The notes: generated from the sequence alone by a model not told the origin. Positions 23,697 to 33,345 are shown, numbered from the stretch's first letter. The stretch is 46,321 bases of DNA from Methylohalomonas sp964522485 (GCA_964522485.1 CAZFUS010000013.1:1-46321); one strand, 5' to 3'. Translations and numbers: made by a program.

Positions 23697-24503
23697 ATGA
23701 TCAAGCGTCGAGCATTCTCACTCTTTTTTATTGCCCTGATAATGGGCCTGGCGGCTGTGTGGTTGGCCAACCAGTGGTTACAGAGCCGGCTGGTGCCGGT
23801 CGCAGAGGCCAGTACAGTGCCGGTTGTCGTAGCGGCACTGGATATTCCCTTTGCCCGCGAGATCGAGCCCGTGCACCTGAAAACCATCCACTGGCCCGCG
23901 GAGACCGTGCCGCCGGGCGTCTTCAATGATGTAACGGAAGTCGAGGGCAAGGTCGCCAATCAGAAGATGTATTCGGGAGAACTGTTGCTGCGGAGCCGGG
24001 TTGTCGATGAAGTATCCGGCAGCACGCTTTCGGCCCTTGTCACGCCCGGCATGCGGGCGGTGACCGTGCGCGTCAATGATGTTATCGGCGTGGCGGGGTT
24101 TCTGCTGCCCGGTAACCGGGTCGATGTGATTGCGAGCCGTAAAGACAGCAATCGTCGCGCTGAGACCGAGATCCTGCTTGAAGACCTCAAGGTGCTGGCG
24201 GTCGATCAGACCGCCTCGCCTGACAAGGACAATCCGGTTGTGGTCCGTGCCGTGACGCTGGAGATAGAACCGGATCTTGCCAAGAAGCTCGTCAAGGCTA
24301 CCGAGGAAGGATCCGTTCAACTCGCGCTGCGCAATCCGACCGACGATACAAAGCGGCCTGTGGTGGAAGAAGAACCGGTGGTGGTGGAAGCGAAACCGGT
24401 CGAAAAGAAGCCGGTGAGTCCGGCGCCCAGGCCCCGGCCGCGGGATGAAACCGTCACCGTTATCCGGGGCACGAATGTGGACGTGTCCAAAGTCAAGCTT
24501 TGA
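23697..24503 (+). CDS. cpaB: Flp pilus assembly protein CpaB/RcpC
   Basis: This 268-residue periplasmic protein is anchored by an N-terminal membrane helix (FSLFFIALIMGLAAVWLANQWL). It has an SAF domain (VPVVVAALDIPFAREIEPVH ... VEGKVANQKMYSGELLLRSRV) and the RcpC domain (LVTPGMRAVTVRVNDVIGVAGFLLPGNRVDVI, LEDLKVLAVDQ, VTLEIEPDLAKKLVKATEEG). The C-terminal ~55 residues are Pro/Val/Glu-rich. CpaB is thought to work with the secretin CpaC encoded next. SD AGGAG precedes ATG 23697. Confidence 0.94.
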   Translation: MIKRRAFSLFFIALIMGLAAVWLANQWLQSRLVPVAEASTVPVVVAALDIPFAREIEPVHLKTIHWPAETVPPGVFNDVTEVEGKVANQKMYSGELLLRSRVVDEVSGSTLSALVTPGMRAVTVRVNDVIGVAGFLLPGNRVDVIASRKDSNRRAETEILLEDLKVLAVDQTASPDKDNPVVVRAVTLEIEPDLAKKLVKATEEGSVQLALRNPTDDTKRPVVEEEPVVVEAKPVEKKPVSPAPRPRPRDETVTVIRGTNVDVSKVKL

Positions 24504-24580
24504 ACTACGACACAAAATAAAAGGAACCAGGGGGTAATACTCATACCATGGAACTGATACACACACGTAGAGGCTGCTTT

Positions 24581-26233
24581 ATGCGATATCTCGCATCTTT
24601 GACTCTGATGTTGGTGGGAGCGCTTGTCATGTCTTCAGGACAGATCGTGCTGGCCCAATCCGGCAATCTGGACGGTCAGGTACTGAGGGCAAGCAATAAC
24701 GGGGGTTTCGAGATCCCGCTTTACAAGTCCGGCGTGATTCAACTCGATCAGCCCGCCAAGCGGGTATCGGTCGGCAATCCCGGCATTGCGGATATCCTGA
24801 TCCTGCGCAGCCGTCAGTTGTATGTGGTGGGCAAGGCCCTGGGCACCACGAATGTCGCGTTGTGGGACAAGGACGACGCCATCTTCGCGTCATTCGATAT
24901 TGAAGTCACGCATGATCTCGAGAGCCTGAAGGCCAAGCTGCACAAGCTGGTGCCGGACGAGGACATCAAGGTCCACTCGGCCCAGGAACGCATTATTCTG
25001 AGCGGCGAGGTTTCCAATGTCGTCAAGATGGATGCGGCGCAGGAGGTTGCGTTCAGTTATCTACCCGAGTGTATTGCCCCCGAGTCGAATATCTCAATCA
25101 GCGATACAACCGGTGAATCGCAGCAGCCTGTTGTTCTGCAGCAGGGCGGGCAGGGGCGTCGATCGGGCAGCCAGGAATGCAAGGAAGGCAGTGTGGTGAA
25201 CCTCATGCAGGTCGGGGGTGCCCAGCAGGTGATGCTGGAGATCAAGGTGGCGGAAATCGCCCGGACCGTGCTCAAGCGTCTGGACTCGGATGTGAATCTT
25301 CTCCACTTCGGCGGCAGCACCAAGACCGGCGCGGTGAGCGGTGGGGCAACGTTTCCGAATGCCAATATCGCGGATCTGACGGGGACTGGCGCCGACGTGG
25401 AAGTGCCCATCTTCGATTTCGATCTGAACGACAGTCCCATCGGACCCGTGATCGACCGGTTTGAGCCGAACACGCCGAGCATCACCGACACAGGTTTCTT
25501 TTTGAGCGCGCTCACCGGCGACTTTTTCTTCCAGGCGGTGCTGGACATCTCACGGCAGAAGGGTCTGGCGAAGATTCTGGCCGAACCGACTCTGACCACG
25601 CTCACCGGACAGCAGGCCGAGTTTCTCTCGGGCGGTGAATTTCCCATCCCGGTCCCGCAAGGCGGTGCCAGTAACACGATTACCGTTGAGTTCAAGGAGT
25701 TCGGCGTGGGTGTGAGGTTCCTGCCGGTCGTGCTTGATTCGGGGCGCATCAACCTCAAGCTTAACGTCAGCGTCAGCGAGCTCTCCGAAAGCAATAACAT
25801 TGCCCTCAGTCTGCCGGGTACAACCTCGGTCTTCGCCGTACCCTCGCTGACCAAGCGCAGCGCGGCCAACACGGTCGAGCTTGCCAACGGCCAGACGATT
25901 GGCATCGCGGGCCTGATCAACGACACGACGCGCCAGTTCGTCGACAAACTGCCTGGACTGGGCGATGTGCCGATGCTTGGTGCGCTGTTCCGCAGCCAGG
26001 AATTCCTGTCGGGTCAGACCGAACTCGTGATCTTCGTGACACCGCATCTGGCGCGTCCGATCGCGCCCGAACTGGTGCGATTGCCGACGGACAGCTTCGT
26101 ACCGCCGGATGATCTCGAATTCTATCTGCTTGGCAAGATGGAAGCGCGCGAGGCACCGGCGCGTGCACACAGCGCATCGGATCCCGGCAAGGGCGGCCCC
26201 GAAGGCGCACGTTTTGGTCATCAAGTCTATTGA
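24581..26233 (+). CDS. cpaC: Tad secretin CpaC/RcpA
   Basis: This outer-membrane channel for the Flp pilus is 550 residues from ATG 24581, which gives a good signal peptide (MRYLASLTLMLVGALVMSS...LAQ) and has AGAGG upstream; ATG 24548 would add 11 residues. N-terminal pilus/BON-type domains (KSGVIQLDQPAKRVSVGNP, QLYVVGKALGTTNVALWD, ERIILSGEV) precede the secretin core: QVMLEIKVAEIARTVLKRL, LAEPTLTTLTGQQAEFLSGGE, VGVRFLPVVLDSGRINLKLN, FAVPSLTKRSAANTVELANG and LPGLGDVPMLGALFRS, with ELVIFVTPHLARP at the end. All secretin signatures are present. Confidence 0.95.
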   Translation: MRYLASLTLMLVGALVMSSGQIVLAQSGNLDGQVLRASNNGGFEIPLYKSGVIQLDQPAKRVSVGNPGIADILILRSRQLYVVGKALGTTNVALWDKDDAIFASFDIEVTHDLESLKAKLHKLVPDEDIKVHSAQERIILSGEVSNVVKMDAAQEVAFSYLPECIAPESNISISDTTGESQQPVVLQQGGQGRRSGSQECKEGSVVNLMQVGGAQQVMLEIKVAEIARTVLKRLDSDVNLLHFGGSTKTGAVSGGATFPNANIADLTGTGADVEVPIFDFDLNDSPIGPVIDRFEPNTPSITDTGFFLSALTGDFFFQAVLDISRQKGLAKILAEPTLTTLTGQQAEFLSGGEFPIPVPQGGASNTITVEFKEFGVGVRFLPVVLDSGRINLKLNVSVSELSESNNIALSLPGTTSVFAVPSLTKRSAANTVELANGQTIGIAGLINDTTRQFVDKLPGLGDVPMLGALFRSQEFLSGQTELVIFVTPHLARPIAPELVRLPTDSFVPPDDLEFYLLGKMEAREAPARAHSASDPGKGGPEGARFGHQVY

Positions 26234-26245
26234 GGAGCATCAGAC

Positions 26246-26533
26246 ATGACATTCACAGCTCACATTTATGCCGCAGCGATCAGTGCTGCCGTTCTGTTGG
26301 CCGCAGGTTGTACGAGCAATGACCCGGTGCGTGTCGAGCAGGACTTCGGTAAATCAGTACGTCAGATGATTGACGCGCAGATCTACGATCCCACGGCGGC
26401 GCACAATCCGCCAGTCGATCCGCCAACGCAGCTTGATGGCAATAAGGCGGAAGCGGGCCTGGGGGCCTATCGTGAAGACGTACCCCGACCGGAAGCCGTC
26501 CAGCAACCGTTGCAGATTCAGATCAGTAATTAG
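26246..26533 (+). CDS. Small Tad-locus lipoprotein
   Basis: This 95-residue protein has a lipoprotein signal (AAAISAAVLLAAGC, lipid Cys ~22). The mature part is hydrophilic (DPVRVEQDFGKSVRQMIDAQ, then DPPTQLDGNKAEAGLGAYRE). Small lipoproteins at this position between the secretin and TadG genes are common in Tad loci and are candidates for secretin pilotin or CpaD-like roles, but size and sequence do not allow a firm name. SD GAGGAG precedes ATG 26246. Confidence 0.85.
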   Translation: MTFTAHIYAAAISAAVLLAAGCTSNDPVRVEQDFGKSVRQMIDAQIYDPTAAHNPPVDPPTQLDGNKAEAGLGAYREDVPRPEAVQQPLQIQISN

Positions 26534-26562
26534 CACGCAGCGGCCATTGAGGAATAAAACCG

Positions 26563-27771
26563 ATGACAATCCCCGTTCATTCACGGCCGGACAGACAACG
26601 AGGCGTGGCAATTGTGCTGTTTACCATCGCCCTGGCCGCCATCATCGGCATTAGCGGCATGGCGCTCGATCTGGGGCATGGCTATCACAATCGGACCCTG
26701 CTCCAGAATGCACTGGATGCCGCTGCATTGAGTGGCGCCAAGATCGTCAATGACGGCGGCAGTGTCGCCAGCGCCGACGCGTCTGCCCGCGCCACATTCG
26801 ACATGCACGCCAGCGGCGAGCTGGGTACAGCGGCCGAGCTCGGCCTGGTGGTCGAGTTCTCCGAGACCCTGATGCCGTTCACGCCGGGCGCCGTCGAGCC
26901 GGATGCCGACTTTGTGCGGGCGCGGGTGGATAATTTCCCGACCACCATCTTCCTCGCGCGCGTACTGCCGGGTGTCGGCGACAGCATGGCGGTGGCGGGC
27001 AGCGCGGTCGCAGGCCCGAGCCCGCCGCTTGGGACTGGCCCCGATGGGGAGATCTGCGACATTGCCCCCATAATGGCCTGCGGCGCTCCCGGCGACACCG
27101 ATTGCAGCGACGGCGCCTGCTACGGTTACGAAGTCGGAACGGAGGTCGAGCAGACGCTTAAGACAAGCTCCGGCAGTGGAGGCAATTTTGAAGTGGGCCC
27201 GGGCAACTTTCAGCTGATAGAGCTCGAGTGCGGCAGCGGTGGCGCGTGTGTGCGCCAGGAACTCGCCGGCGGCTTTTCGAGCTGCCTGGCGACCGATGAG
27301 CCGGCCACGACCAAGCCGGGTAACAACGTCGGGCCCGTGTCTCAGGGTTTCAACACCCGCTTCGGTATCTACCAAGGCCCAGTATCGGCGTCGGAATATC
27401 CGCCGGACGCGGTCACCTTCCATGACCCGGCCTTCTGGTACGATGACTATGAGGACCGCCTGGATAACGGCCCGTATGATTTCACGCCGGTGGATCAGGG
27501 TGGTACCGGTGTCCCGATGCGCCGCGTACTGGCGGTACCGATCGGCGACTGCACCGGTACCACCAACGGTCACGGCGAAGTCGATATCCTGGGGTTAGGT
27601 TGCTTCTACATGACCCGGCCGACGTCTCACGCCGGCAACACGCAGGAAATCTACGGTCAGTTTATCGAGAGCTGCCAGGCCGCCGGCGGCGTCGCTGAGG
27701 ATCCGGAACCCAGCGCCGCGACCCTGTTCAAGATCATTCTGTACAAGGATCCCGATCGTGTGGATACGTAA
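26563..27771 (+). CDS. tadG: TadG-like pilus assembly protein
   Basis: A 402-residue protein whose N-terminus has the TadE/G-like pattern RQRGVAIVLFTIALAAIIGISGMALDLGHGYHNRTLLQNALDAAALSGAK, i.e. a single membrane helix followed by a conserved helix with DAAALAGA. The remaining ~330 residues are extracytoplasmic, rich in Cys pairs (DTDCSDGACYG, ECGSGGACV, SCLATDE, GLGCFYM, ESCQAAGG), suggesting disulphides. TadG-type proteins are pilus-associated minor components with large outer parts. Confidence 0.88.
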   Translation: MTIPVHSRPDRQRGVAIVLFTIALAAIIGISGMALDLGHGYHNRTLLQNALDAAALSGAKIVNDGGSVASADASARATFDMHASGELGTAAELGLVVEFSETLMPFTPGAVEPDADFVRARVDNFPTTIFLARVLPGVGDSMAVAGSAVAGPSPPLGTGPDGEICDIAPIMACGAPGDTDCSDGACYGYEVGTEVEQTLKTSSGSGGNFEVGPGNFQLIELECGSGGACVRQELAGGFSSCLATDEPATTKPGNNVGPVSQGFNTRFGIYQGPVSASEYPPDAVTFHDPAFWYDDYEDRLDNGPYDFTPVDQGGTGVPMRRVLAVPIGDCTGTTNGHGEVDILGLGCFYMTRPTSHAGNTQEIYGQFIESCQAAGGVAEDPEPSAATLFKIILYKDPDRVDT

Positions 27772-27775
27772 GCCA

Positions 27776-28264
27776 ATGAGAAAAGTTTCACGCAGATCAG
27801 CTTGTCGGCAGAGAGGACTCGCCGCCATCGAATTTGCCATCGTGCTGCCGCTGATCCTTTTGCTCATGTTGGCCACGGCGGAAGTCGCGCGGGCGTTTTA
27901 CCAGTACAACACATTGTCAAAGGCGGCGCGCGATGGCGTACGCTACCTTGCCGACACTGCGCTCAACGGCACCACCGGGCTGATCAATCTCGATGCGGAG
28001 GACGGGAACAGCGGCCAGACCAAGCGTGAGCGAACGCAGAACCTGGTGGTGTACGGCAATCTGAGCGGAACAGGCACTCCGTTGTTGGAAGGACTGGCCG
28101 TAGATGATGTCGTGATCAGTGCAGTGGGTCTCGATCACGTCCGCGTGGATGCCTCGTACACATACATACCAATGCTGCCTGTCATTCCAACCTTCGGGTA
28201 TACGGGCAATGATATTGGGACCAATTTCACACTTCAGGCCTCTACCAGTATGAGGGCGCTATGA
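27776..28264 (+). CDS. tadE: TadE-like pseudopilin
   Basis: A 162-residue protein with the TadE signature RGLAAIEFAIVLPLILLLMLATAEVARAFYQYNTLSKAARDGVRYLA: processing site before AAIEF with Glu5, a hydrophobic helix and the A..G.R.L motif. Minor pilin-like proteins of this family are processed by TadV. ATG 27776 is used; the upstream GTG 27758 lies inside tadG. Its 3' end overlaps the next pseudopilin gene (ATGA). Confidence 0.9.
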   Translation: MRKVSRRSACRQRGLAAIEFAIVLPLILLLMLATAEVARAFYQYNTLSKAARDGVRYLADTALNGTTGLINLDAEDGNSGQTKRERTQNLVVYGNLSGTGTPLLEGLAVDDVVISAVGLDHVRVDASYTYIPMLPVIPTFGYTGNDIGTNFTLQASTSMRAL

Positions 28265-28740
28265 AGAGACAGCGGGGCACGACCACCGTCGAGTTTGCCA
28301 TTATCGCCACGGCACTATTCATGGTGTTGTTCAGTGTGATCGAGGTGGCGCGCGTGTTCTTTGTCGTGGGTACGGTGGCGGAAGCTACCCGGCGCGGCGC
28401 ACGTGTTGCCGTTGTCTGCCCGGTAAACCACGGGGCGGTGGCGAGAATTGCGGTGTTCAATGAGCCGGACGGCGGCGATGACAGCACAATCCTCAATGGT
28501 TTAAGCACGGCTAACGTATTCGTTGAATATCTGGATGAAAATGAGATGGATGCCTCGGCTTCCTATCCGGCAATCCGCTATGTTCGTGTCGGTATCAATA
28601 ATTATCAGCATACTCTGCTGATACCTTTTTTGACGCTGTCCGTCACGGTACCGCCCTTCAGTACGACGCTGCCGGCCGAAAGCCTGGGTTATATACCACC
28701 ACCCATGGATCAACGCGCGTGTTTTGGATCGGCGGCCTGA
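28261..28740 (+). CDS. tadF: TadE/TadF-like pseudopilin
   Basis: A 159-residue protein with RGTTTVEFAIIATALFMVLFSVIEVARVFFVVGTVAEATRRGARVA, again the TadE-type processing site (G before TTVEF), helix and basic motif. It differs from the preceding protein in its C-terminal domain (VRVGINNYQHTLLIPFLTLS). The TadE/TadF assignment is by order and family, not by a specific TadF signature. Start overlaps the tadE stop by four bases. Confidence 0.87.
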   Translation: MKRQRGTTTVEFAIIATALFMVLFSVIEVARVFFVVGTVAEATRRGARVAVVCPVNHGAVARIAVFNEPDGGDDSTILNGLSTANVFVEYLDENEMDASASYPAIRYVRVGINNYQHTLLIPFLTLSVTVPPFSTTLPAESLGYIPPPMDQRACFGSAA

Positions 28741-28783
28741 TGGCAACTTGATTGAATGTGAGTAAAGGCTAAAGACGAATCTT

Positions 28784-29965
28784 ATGATGAAGAAGCTTTC
28801 AGTTCTGATCGCAGGGCGCTCCAAAGCCGGTCTTGAAGGTATTGTCTCGGCACTCAAGGGGCAGCCGGATCTTGATGTGCAGGTGCGCCGTGCAGAGAAC
28901 GGTCACTCGGATCCGCTCCATGGCATCACGAGCATGCCGACTATTCTCATACTCGATCTCAGTCCGCTGTGGGAGGAAGAACTCAAGGCGCTCACTGCAC
29001 GAAGTGAGCGTCCCCTGCTCGTGGCGGTGGGGCCGGAGGGTGATACCGGCATGATGCGCATGGCCATGCAGGCCGGCGCGCGTGATTTCTTTACCCATCC
29101 GGTACATGCGGACGAATTGATTGCATCACTGCGTCAGGTGGCGCAGGAGAGTTCTGTCAGGGAGACAAAGAAAAAGGGTTCGCTCATTGCGGTCATGAAC
29201 GCCAAAGGTGGCTCCGGCGCCTCATTCATCACCGCCAACACCGGCCATGCCATGGCTGTACATCAAAAGCAGCGTGTCGCTGTGCTGGATATGGATCTGC
29301 AATTCGGTACATTGCCCCTCTATTTCGACCTGACGCCGCGCGAGAGCCTGCTGGACGCACTTAATGCAGTGGATCAGCTTGACCCGGTGGCGCTTCAGGG
29401 CTATATGGCCAAGCATGGCAGCGGTCTGCATCTGTTGACCGCCATGTCCGACATGGTGCCCCTGCCGTGGGAAGTTTCCACCAGGAATCTTGGCCGGTTG
29501 CTTGATGTCGCCGTTCACAGTTACGACCATGTGCTGGTAGATTTGCCGCGCCAGATCGATCCTCTGACCTCGGCTGTGCTCGAGCAGGCGGATAAGGTCC
29601 TGATCGTCATGCAACAGGGGATTACGCATATCCGGGATGCCAGACGTCTGCTCCGTATTCTGACCAGCGAGCTGGCTGTCTCCAAGGATTGTATCCATGT
29701 GATCTTGAACCGTCACGACGACAAGTCAGCAGTCAGCGTCGCCGATATCACCGACGCCCTTGAACTCGATACGGTTGTGCTTGTGCCGAACGACTTCCGT
29801 CGCGTTTCCGAGGCGATTAATCTCGGTGTCCCGCTGCTGGACAGCGCGCGCAAGACCCCCATCACCAGGGCCATCGTCCATCTTGCCGGCAAACTTGATA
29901 ATGAGCCACGCGCGGTTCGCAAGGGATTTTTACGTAACCCGATTTCATACTTTCTTGGCAGTTGA
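28784..29965 (+). CDS. tadZ: TadZ/CpaE pilus localisation ATPase
   Basis: A 393-residue ParA/MinD-superfamily protein that places the Tad machine in the cell. Residues ~1-115 form a receiver-like domain without the usual phosphorylation motif (LDLSPLWEEE at the acceptor strand). The ATPase domain starts IAVMNAKGGSGASFITANTG, a deviant Walker A with the first Lys but Ala in place of the second Lys, as reported for atypical TadZ proteins. VLDMDLQFGTLPLYFDL and YDHVLVDLPRQIDPLTSAVLEQADKVLIVMQQ follow. ATG 28784 is doubled by ATG 28787. Confidence 0.92.
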   Translation: MMKKLSVLIAGRSKAGLEGIVSALKGQPDLDVQVRRAENGHSDPLHGITSMPTILILDLSPLWEEELKALTARSERPLLVAVGPEGDTGMMRMAMQAGARDFFTHPVHADELIASLRQVAQESSVRETKKKGSLIAVMNAKGGSGASFITANTGHAMAVHQKQRVAVLDMDLQFGTLPLYFDLTPRESLLDALNAVDQLDPVALQGYMAKHGSGLHLLTAMSDMVPLPWEVSTRNLGRLLDVAVHSYDHVLVDLPRQIDPLTSAVLEQADKVLIVMQQGITHIRDARRLLRILTSELAVSKDCIHVILNRHDDKSAVSVADITDALELDTVVLVPNDFRRVSEAINLGVPLLDSARKTPITRAIVHLAGKLDNEPRAVRKGFLRNPISYFLGS

Positions 29966-29976
29966 GGATGCAGGAC

Positions 29977-31353
29977 ATGGATATGAAAGCAAGATTGTCA
30001 CGATTTAACCAGAATCCGGCGGTGACGGAAGAAACGAATCCGCATCCGGAACCCGTGCTGGCCGGTAACGAAGAGATCTCCGCCCAGGAAGATGAATGGA
30101 AGCATCGCATCCATGATCGGCTGCTGAAGATCATCGATCTGTCTCTGGTCAGCGGTCTCGAGGAAAAACAGGCAAGAGCGCAGATTCGCGAAATTGCGCA
30201 ACGGACCATGGACGATGAATCCGTACCGCTGCCAGCAGCGGCGCGGCAGCGGCTGGTCAAACGCATCGAGGATGAGATTCTGGGGCTGGGTCCGCTGGAA
30301 ACATTGATGGCAGACCCGACAATTTCCGATATTCTGATCAACGGTCACGATTCCGTCTATGTAGAGCGCAAAGGCAAGCTGGAGTTAACCGCCGTTCGCT
30401 TTCGCGACAATCTGCATCTCATGAATATCATCGATCGCATCGTTTCCCACGTGGGCCGACGGATTGACGAATCATCGCCAATGGTTGATGCCAGGCTCAA
30501 GGACGGCTCGCGTGTCAACGCAGTCGTGCCGCCCCTGGCCATAGACGGCCCCCTGGTGTCTATCCGGCGGTTCGCCGTTGAGTGCCTCACTATGGAAGAT
30601 CTGACCAATCTCGGTACGCTGACACCGGAAGTGGCGGAAGTTCTGAAAGGTATTGTCAAGGCAAGACTGAATATCCTGATCTCGGGTGGTACGGGCAGCG
30701 GCAAGACGACGATGTTGAATGTACTGTCGGGTTTTATTCCGCACAGGGAGCGGATCGTAACCATTGAGGACTCTGCCGAGCTGCAATTGCAACAGCCACA
30801 TGTAGCACGCCTGGAAACACGCCCCGCCAACATCGAGAGCAAGGGTGAGGTGACGCAACGCGATCTCGTCCGCAACAGTCTGCGCATGCGCCCGGACCGG
30901 ATCATCGTAGGCGAGGTGCGGGCCAGCGAAGCGCTTGATATGTTGCAGGCCATGAACACCGGTCACGACGGCTCACTGACGACGGTCCATGCCAACAGCG
31001 CGCGCGATGCACTTACCAGGCTTGAAAACATGGTCACCATGGCCGGTCTCAACCTGCCGGTTAAAGCGATGCGTACACAGATCGCATCCGCTATCCATAT
31101 TGTACTGCAACTTGAGCGTATGGAGGACGGAAGGCGTCGGCTTGTCAGCCTGCAAGAGATTGAGAGTATGGAAGGGGATGTAATCACCATGACGGAGATC
31201 TTCAGGTTTCAGCGTCGTGGTCTCGATCAGAGCAGCAATGTTCTGGGCGAGCTCAGTGCGACAGGTATGGTGCCCAAATTCCATGAAAAGCTGCGACAGA
31301 AAGGGATCGAGCTGGACCTCAAGCTGTTCAATCCCGAGCATCGCCTTGGGTAA
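29977..31353 (+). CDS. tadA: Tad secretion ATPase TadA/CpaF
   Basis: This hexameric motor of the VirB11/GspE family polymerises Flp pilin. It is 458 residues from ATG 29977 (GAGG nine bases upstream; ATG 29968 and 29983 are alternatives). Features: LGPLETLMADPTISDILINGHDSVYVERKGKL, DARLKDGSRVNAVVPPLAIDGP, Walker A ISGGTGSGKTTMLN, Asp box TIEDSAELQL, Walker B region MRPDRIIVGEVRASEALDMLQAMNTGHDGSLTTVHANS and the C-terminal IHIVLQLERMEDGRRR. All CpaF hallmarks are intact. Confidence 0.96.
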   Translation: MDMKARLSRFNQNPAVTEETNPHPEPVLAGNEEISAQEDEWKHRIHDRLLKIIDLSLVSGLEEKQARAQIREIAQRTMDDESVPLPAAARQRLVKRIEDEILGLGPLETLMADPTISDILINGHDSVYVERKGKLELTAVRFRDNLHLMNIIDRIVSHVGRRIDESSPMVDARLKDGSRVNAVVPPLAIDGPLVSIRRFAVECLTMEDLTNLGTLTPEVAEVLKGIVKARLNILISGGTGSGKTTMLNVLSGFIPHRERIVTIEDSAELQLQQPHVARLETRPANIESKGEVTQRDLVRNSLRMRPDRIIVGEVRASEALDMLQAMNTGHDGSLTTVHANSARDALTRLENMVTMAGLNLPVKAMRTQIASAIHIVLQLERMEDGRRRLVSLQEIESMEGDVITMTEIFRFQRRGLDQSSNVLGELSATGMVPKFHEKLRQKGIELDLKLFNPEHRLG

Positions 31354-31367
31354 GGGGAGGCATACAC

Positions 31368-32339
31368 ATGACCGCTGAACATATCACGTTTCTGCTCATG
31401 ATATTTTTCGCTGTGTTTTTATTATCATGGGCGATTATAGTACCGACCGTAAGTCCCCAGGCGAAGGCTGCCCGCCGGCTGCGGTCGCGGATCAGCGGTG
31501 TTATCAACAGCATGGATGATGATGCGGCATCGCTGCTGCGTGAACGGTATTTGCGCGATCTGTCGGGTATGGAGCGCTGGATCGAAAGCATGCCCGGCAT
31601 GACGCGGCTGGCCGGGCTGCTCGAACAGGCGGGCTGGAAGATACCCGCCTATCGGCTGGTTGTGATCTCAGTCGTTATGGGTGTAGCAGCCAGCCTGATT
31701 CTGGTGATCGTGACACGCCAGCCTTTGCTGGCCCTGCTTGGACCCCTCGTGATCTCTCCGCTGCCGTTTCTGAAACTCCACGCTGACCGCGGCCGGCGTC
31801 TGGCCAAGTTCGAGGAGCAACTGCCCGAGGCACTGGATGTGATGAGTCGTGCCCTGCGGGCGGGTCATCCGTTTGTTGAATCACTGCAGATGGTATCGGA
31901 TGAGCTTCACGATCCTGTCGCGAGTGAATTCAAGACCACCTTCTCGGATATTAACTATGGAATAAGCGTCAAGAACGCGTTCCTTGGATTGCTGCAGCGG
32001 ATTCCGAGCATGAGTCTGGTTGCAGTGGTCACCGTCGTACTCATACAACGTGAGACGGGCGGGAACATGGCCGAGATACTCGACAAGATTGCCGCGATTA
32101 TCCGGGGTCGCTTCCGCTTTCAGCGCAAGGTTCGCACCCTGTCAGCGGAAGGTCGTATGTCCGCGTGGGTCCTCAGCCTCAGTCCATTCGCGCTGGCGGC
32201 AATGCTGTGGATCTCCTCGCCGGATTATCTGCCCATGCTGACCAAGGACCCACTGGGCCGGCAGATCATCGCGGTGGCCTTTGTGGGCACCATCATCGGC
32301 ATCTTCTGGATGCGGCGTATTATCCGGATCGATGTATAA
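31368..32339 (+). CDS. tadB: Tad inner-membrane platform protein TadB
   Basis: A 323-residue T2SS-F-domain membrane protein. An N-terminal helix (LLMIFFAVFLLSWAIIVPT), then helices around VVISVVMGVAASLILVIV and LALLGPLVISPLPFL, the F domain FEEQLPEALDVMSRALRAGHPFVESLQMVSDELHDPV ... RETGGNMAEILDKIAAIIRGRF and C-terminal helices. It forms the platform for TadA with TadC. SD GGGGAGG precedes ATG 31368. Confidence 0.94.
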   Translation: MTAEHITFLLMIFFAVFLLSWAIIVPTVSPQAKAARRLRSRISGVINSMDDDAASLLRERYLRDLSGMERWIESMPGMTRLAGLLEQAGWKIPAYRLVVISVVMGVAASLILVIVTRQPLLALLGPLVISPLPFLKLHADRGRRLAKFEEQLPEALDVMSRALRAGHPFVESLQMVSDELHDPVASEFKTTFSDINYGISVKNAFLGLLQRIPSMSLVAVVTVVLIQRETGGNMAEILDKIAAIIRGRFRFQRKVRTLSAEGRMSAWVLSLSPFALAAMLWISSPDYLPMLTKDPLGRQIIAVAFVGTIIGIFWMRRIIRIDV

Positions 32340-32354
32340 GGGGAGTCACTGGGC

Positions 32355-33314
32355 ATGGAATATCTGATGCAGTTTCTGGCGACTCTTACCGCCGATCCGG
32401 TGCAGACGAGATGGATTTTTCTCGGCACGATCGGTGCGGCGATTACTCTTTTCGGGCTCGGATTGTTGCTTCTGGTCTCCAGCCTGTTCGATCCGATGAA
32501 GCGCCGCCTCCAGTCCGCGTCAGGGAAGGAGACTCGCGCCAGCTCCGGGACGCAGGCCATTACGGAGGCGCTGCAGCCACTGTCACCTTATTTCCTTCCC
32601 CGCAAGGACATGGAACGTTCCAGGATCCAGACAAGGCTGACCCAGGCCGGATACCGTTCGGGCAGCTCTCTGACGACCTTTTATGCCGTCAAGCTCCTTC
32701 TTGCACTGGCCATGGGGGCCATCGTTCTTGTAGCCGCGCCGTTTATCCCGTTCGTTACATCGACACATGTTATCTATGGTACCGCGATTGCCACGTTTAT
32801 CGGTGTGGTGCTGCCCAATTTTATTCTGGCGCGCAAAATCAAAAGCCGGAAGCGGCAAATCCTGCATGCGTTTCCGGATGCACTGGATCTGCTTGTGGCA
32901 TGCACCGAGGCCGGTCTCGGTCTCAACGCCGCCTTGCAACGTGTCGCGAATGAGATTCACGTGAGCTATCCGGCGCTGGCCCATGAGCTGGCGCTCGTGA
33001 ATGCGGAAATTCGGGCGGGCGTTGATCGTGTCGAGGCGTTGCGCGGTCTGTCGGAGCGTACTGGGGTTGAAGAGATCCACGGATTGGTTTCGTTACTGAT
33101 ACAGAGCCTGCGATTCGGCACCAGTATTGCGGATTCATTGCGGATCTATGCCGAGGAGTTCCGCGATAAGCGGATGCAGACTGCTGAGGAAAAGGCAGCG
33201 AAGATCGGCACCAAGATGATCTTTCCGCTGGTACTGTGCATGTTCCCCTCATTCTTTGTTGTCGCTATCGGTCCGGGATTGCTGGGCGTGCTGCGTGCGC
33301 TGGGTGCCTTGTAG
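32355..33314 (+). CDS. tadC: Tad inner-membrane platform protein TadC
   Basis: A 319-residue T2SS-F-domain protein, the partner of TadB. It starts with a helix (IFLGTIGAAITLFGLGLLLLVSSLF), then two central helices and the F domain FPDALDLLVACTEAGLGLNAALQRVANEI ... EALRGLSERTGVEEIHGLVSLLIQSLRFGTSIADSLRIYAEEFRDKRMQTAEEKAAKI, with the highly conserved K...K.I.PLV. end (IGTKMIFPLVLCMFPSFFVV). GGGGAG lies upstream of ATG 32355. Confidence 0.95.
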   Translation: MEYLMQFLATLTADPVQTRWIFLGTIGAAITLFGLGLLLLVSSLFDPMKRRLQSASGKETRASSGTQAITEALQPLSPYFLPRKDMERSRIQTRLTQAGYRSGSSLTTFYAVKLLLALAMGAIVLVAAPFIPFVTSTHVIYGTAIATFIGVVLPNFILARKIKSRKRQILHAFPDALDLLVACTEAGLGLNAALQRVANEIHVSYPALAHELALVNAEIRAGVDRVEALRGLSERTGVEEIHGLVSLLIQSLRFGTSIADSLRIYAEEFRDKRMQTAEEKAAKIGTKMIFPLVLCMFPSFFVVAIGPGLLGVLRALGAL

Positions 33315-33345
33315 ACTTTAATTATGAATCAAGGGAGTAGAGCGA

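Noticed and set aside
25057..25947. A 296-codon minus-strand frame opposite the secretin gene
   Set aside because: Antisense shadow; composition biased to Ser, Arg and Pro; secretin motifs on the plus strand are complete.
32165..32953. A 262-codon plus-strand frame overlapping tadB and tadC
   Set aside because: It is out of frame with two clearly conserved T2SS-F proteins, is rich in Arg, Gly and Ser as expected for a GC-rich shadow frame, and matches nothing.
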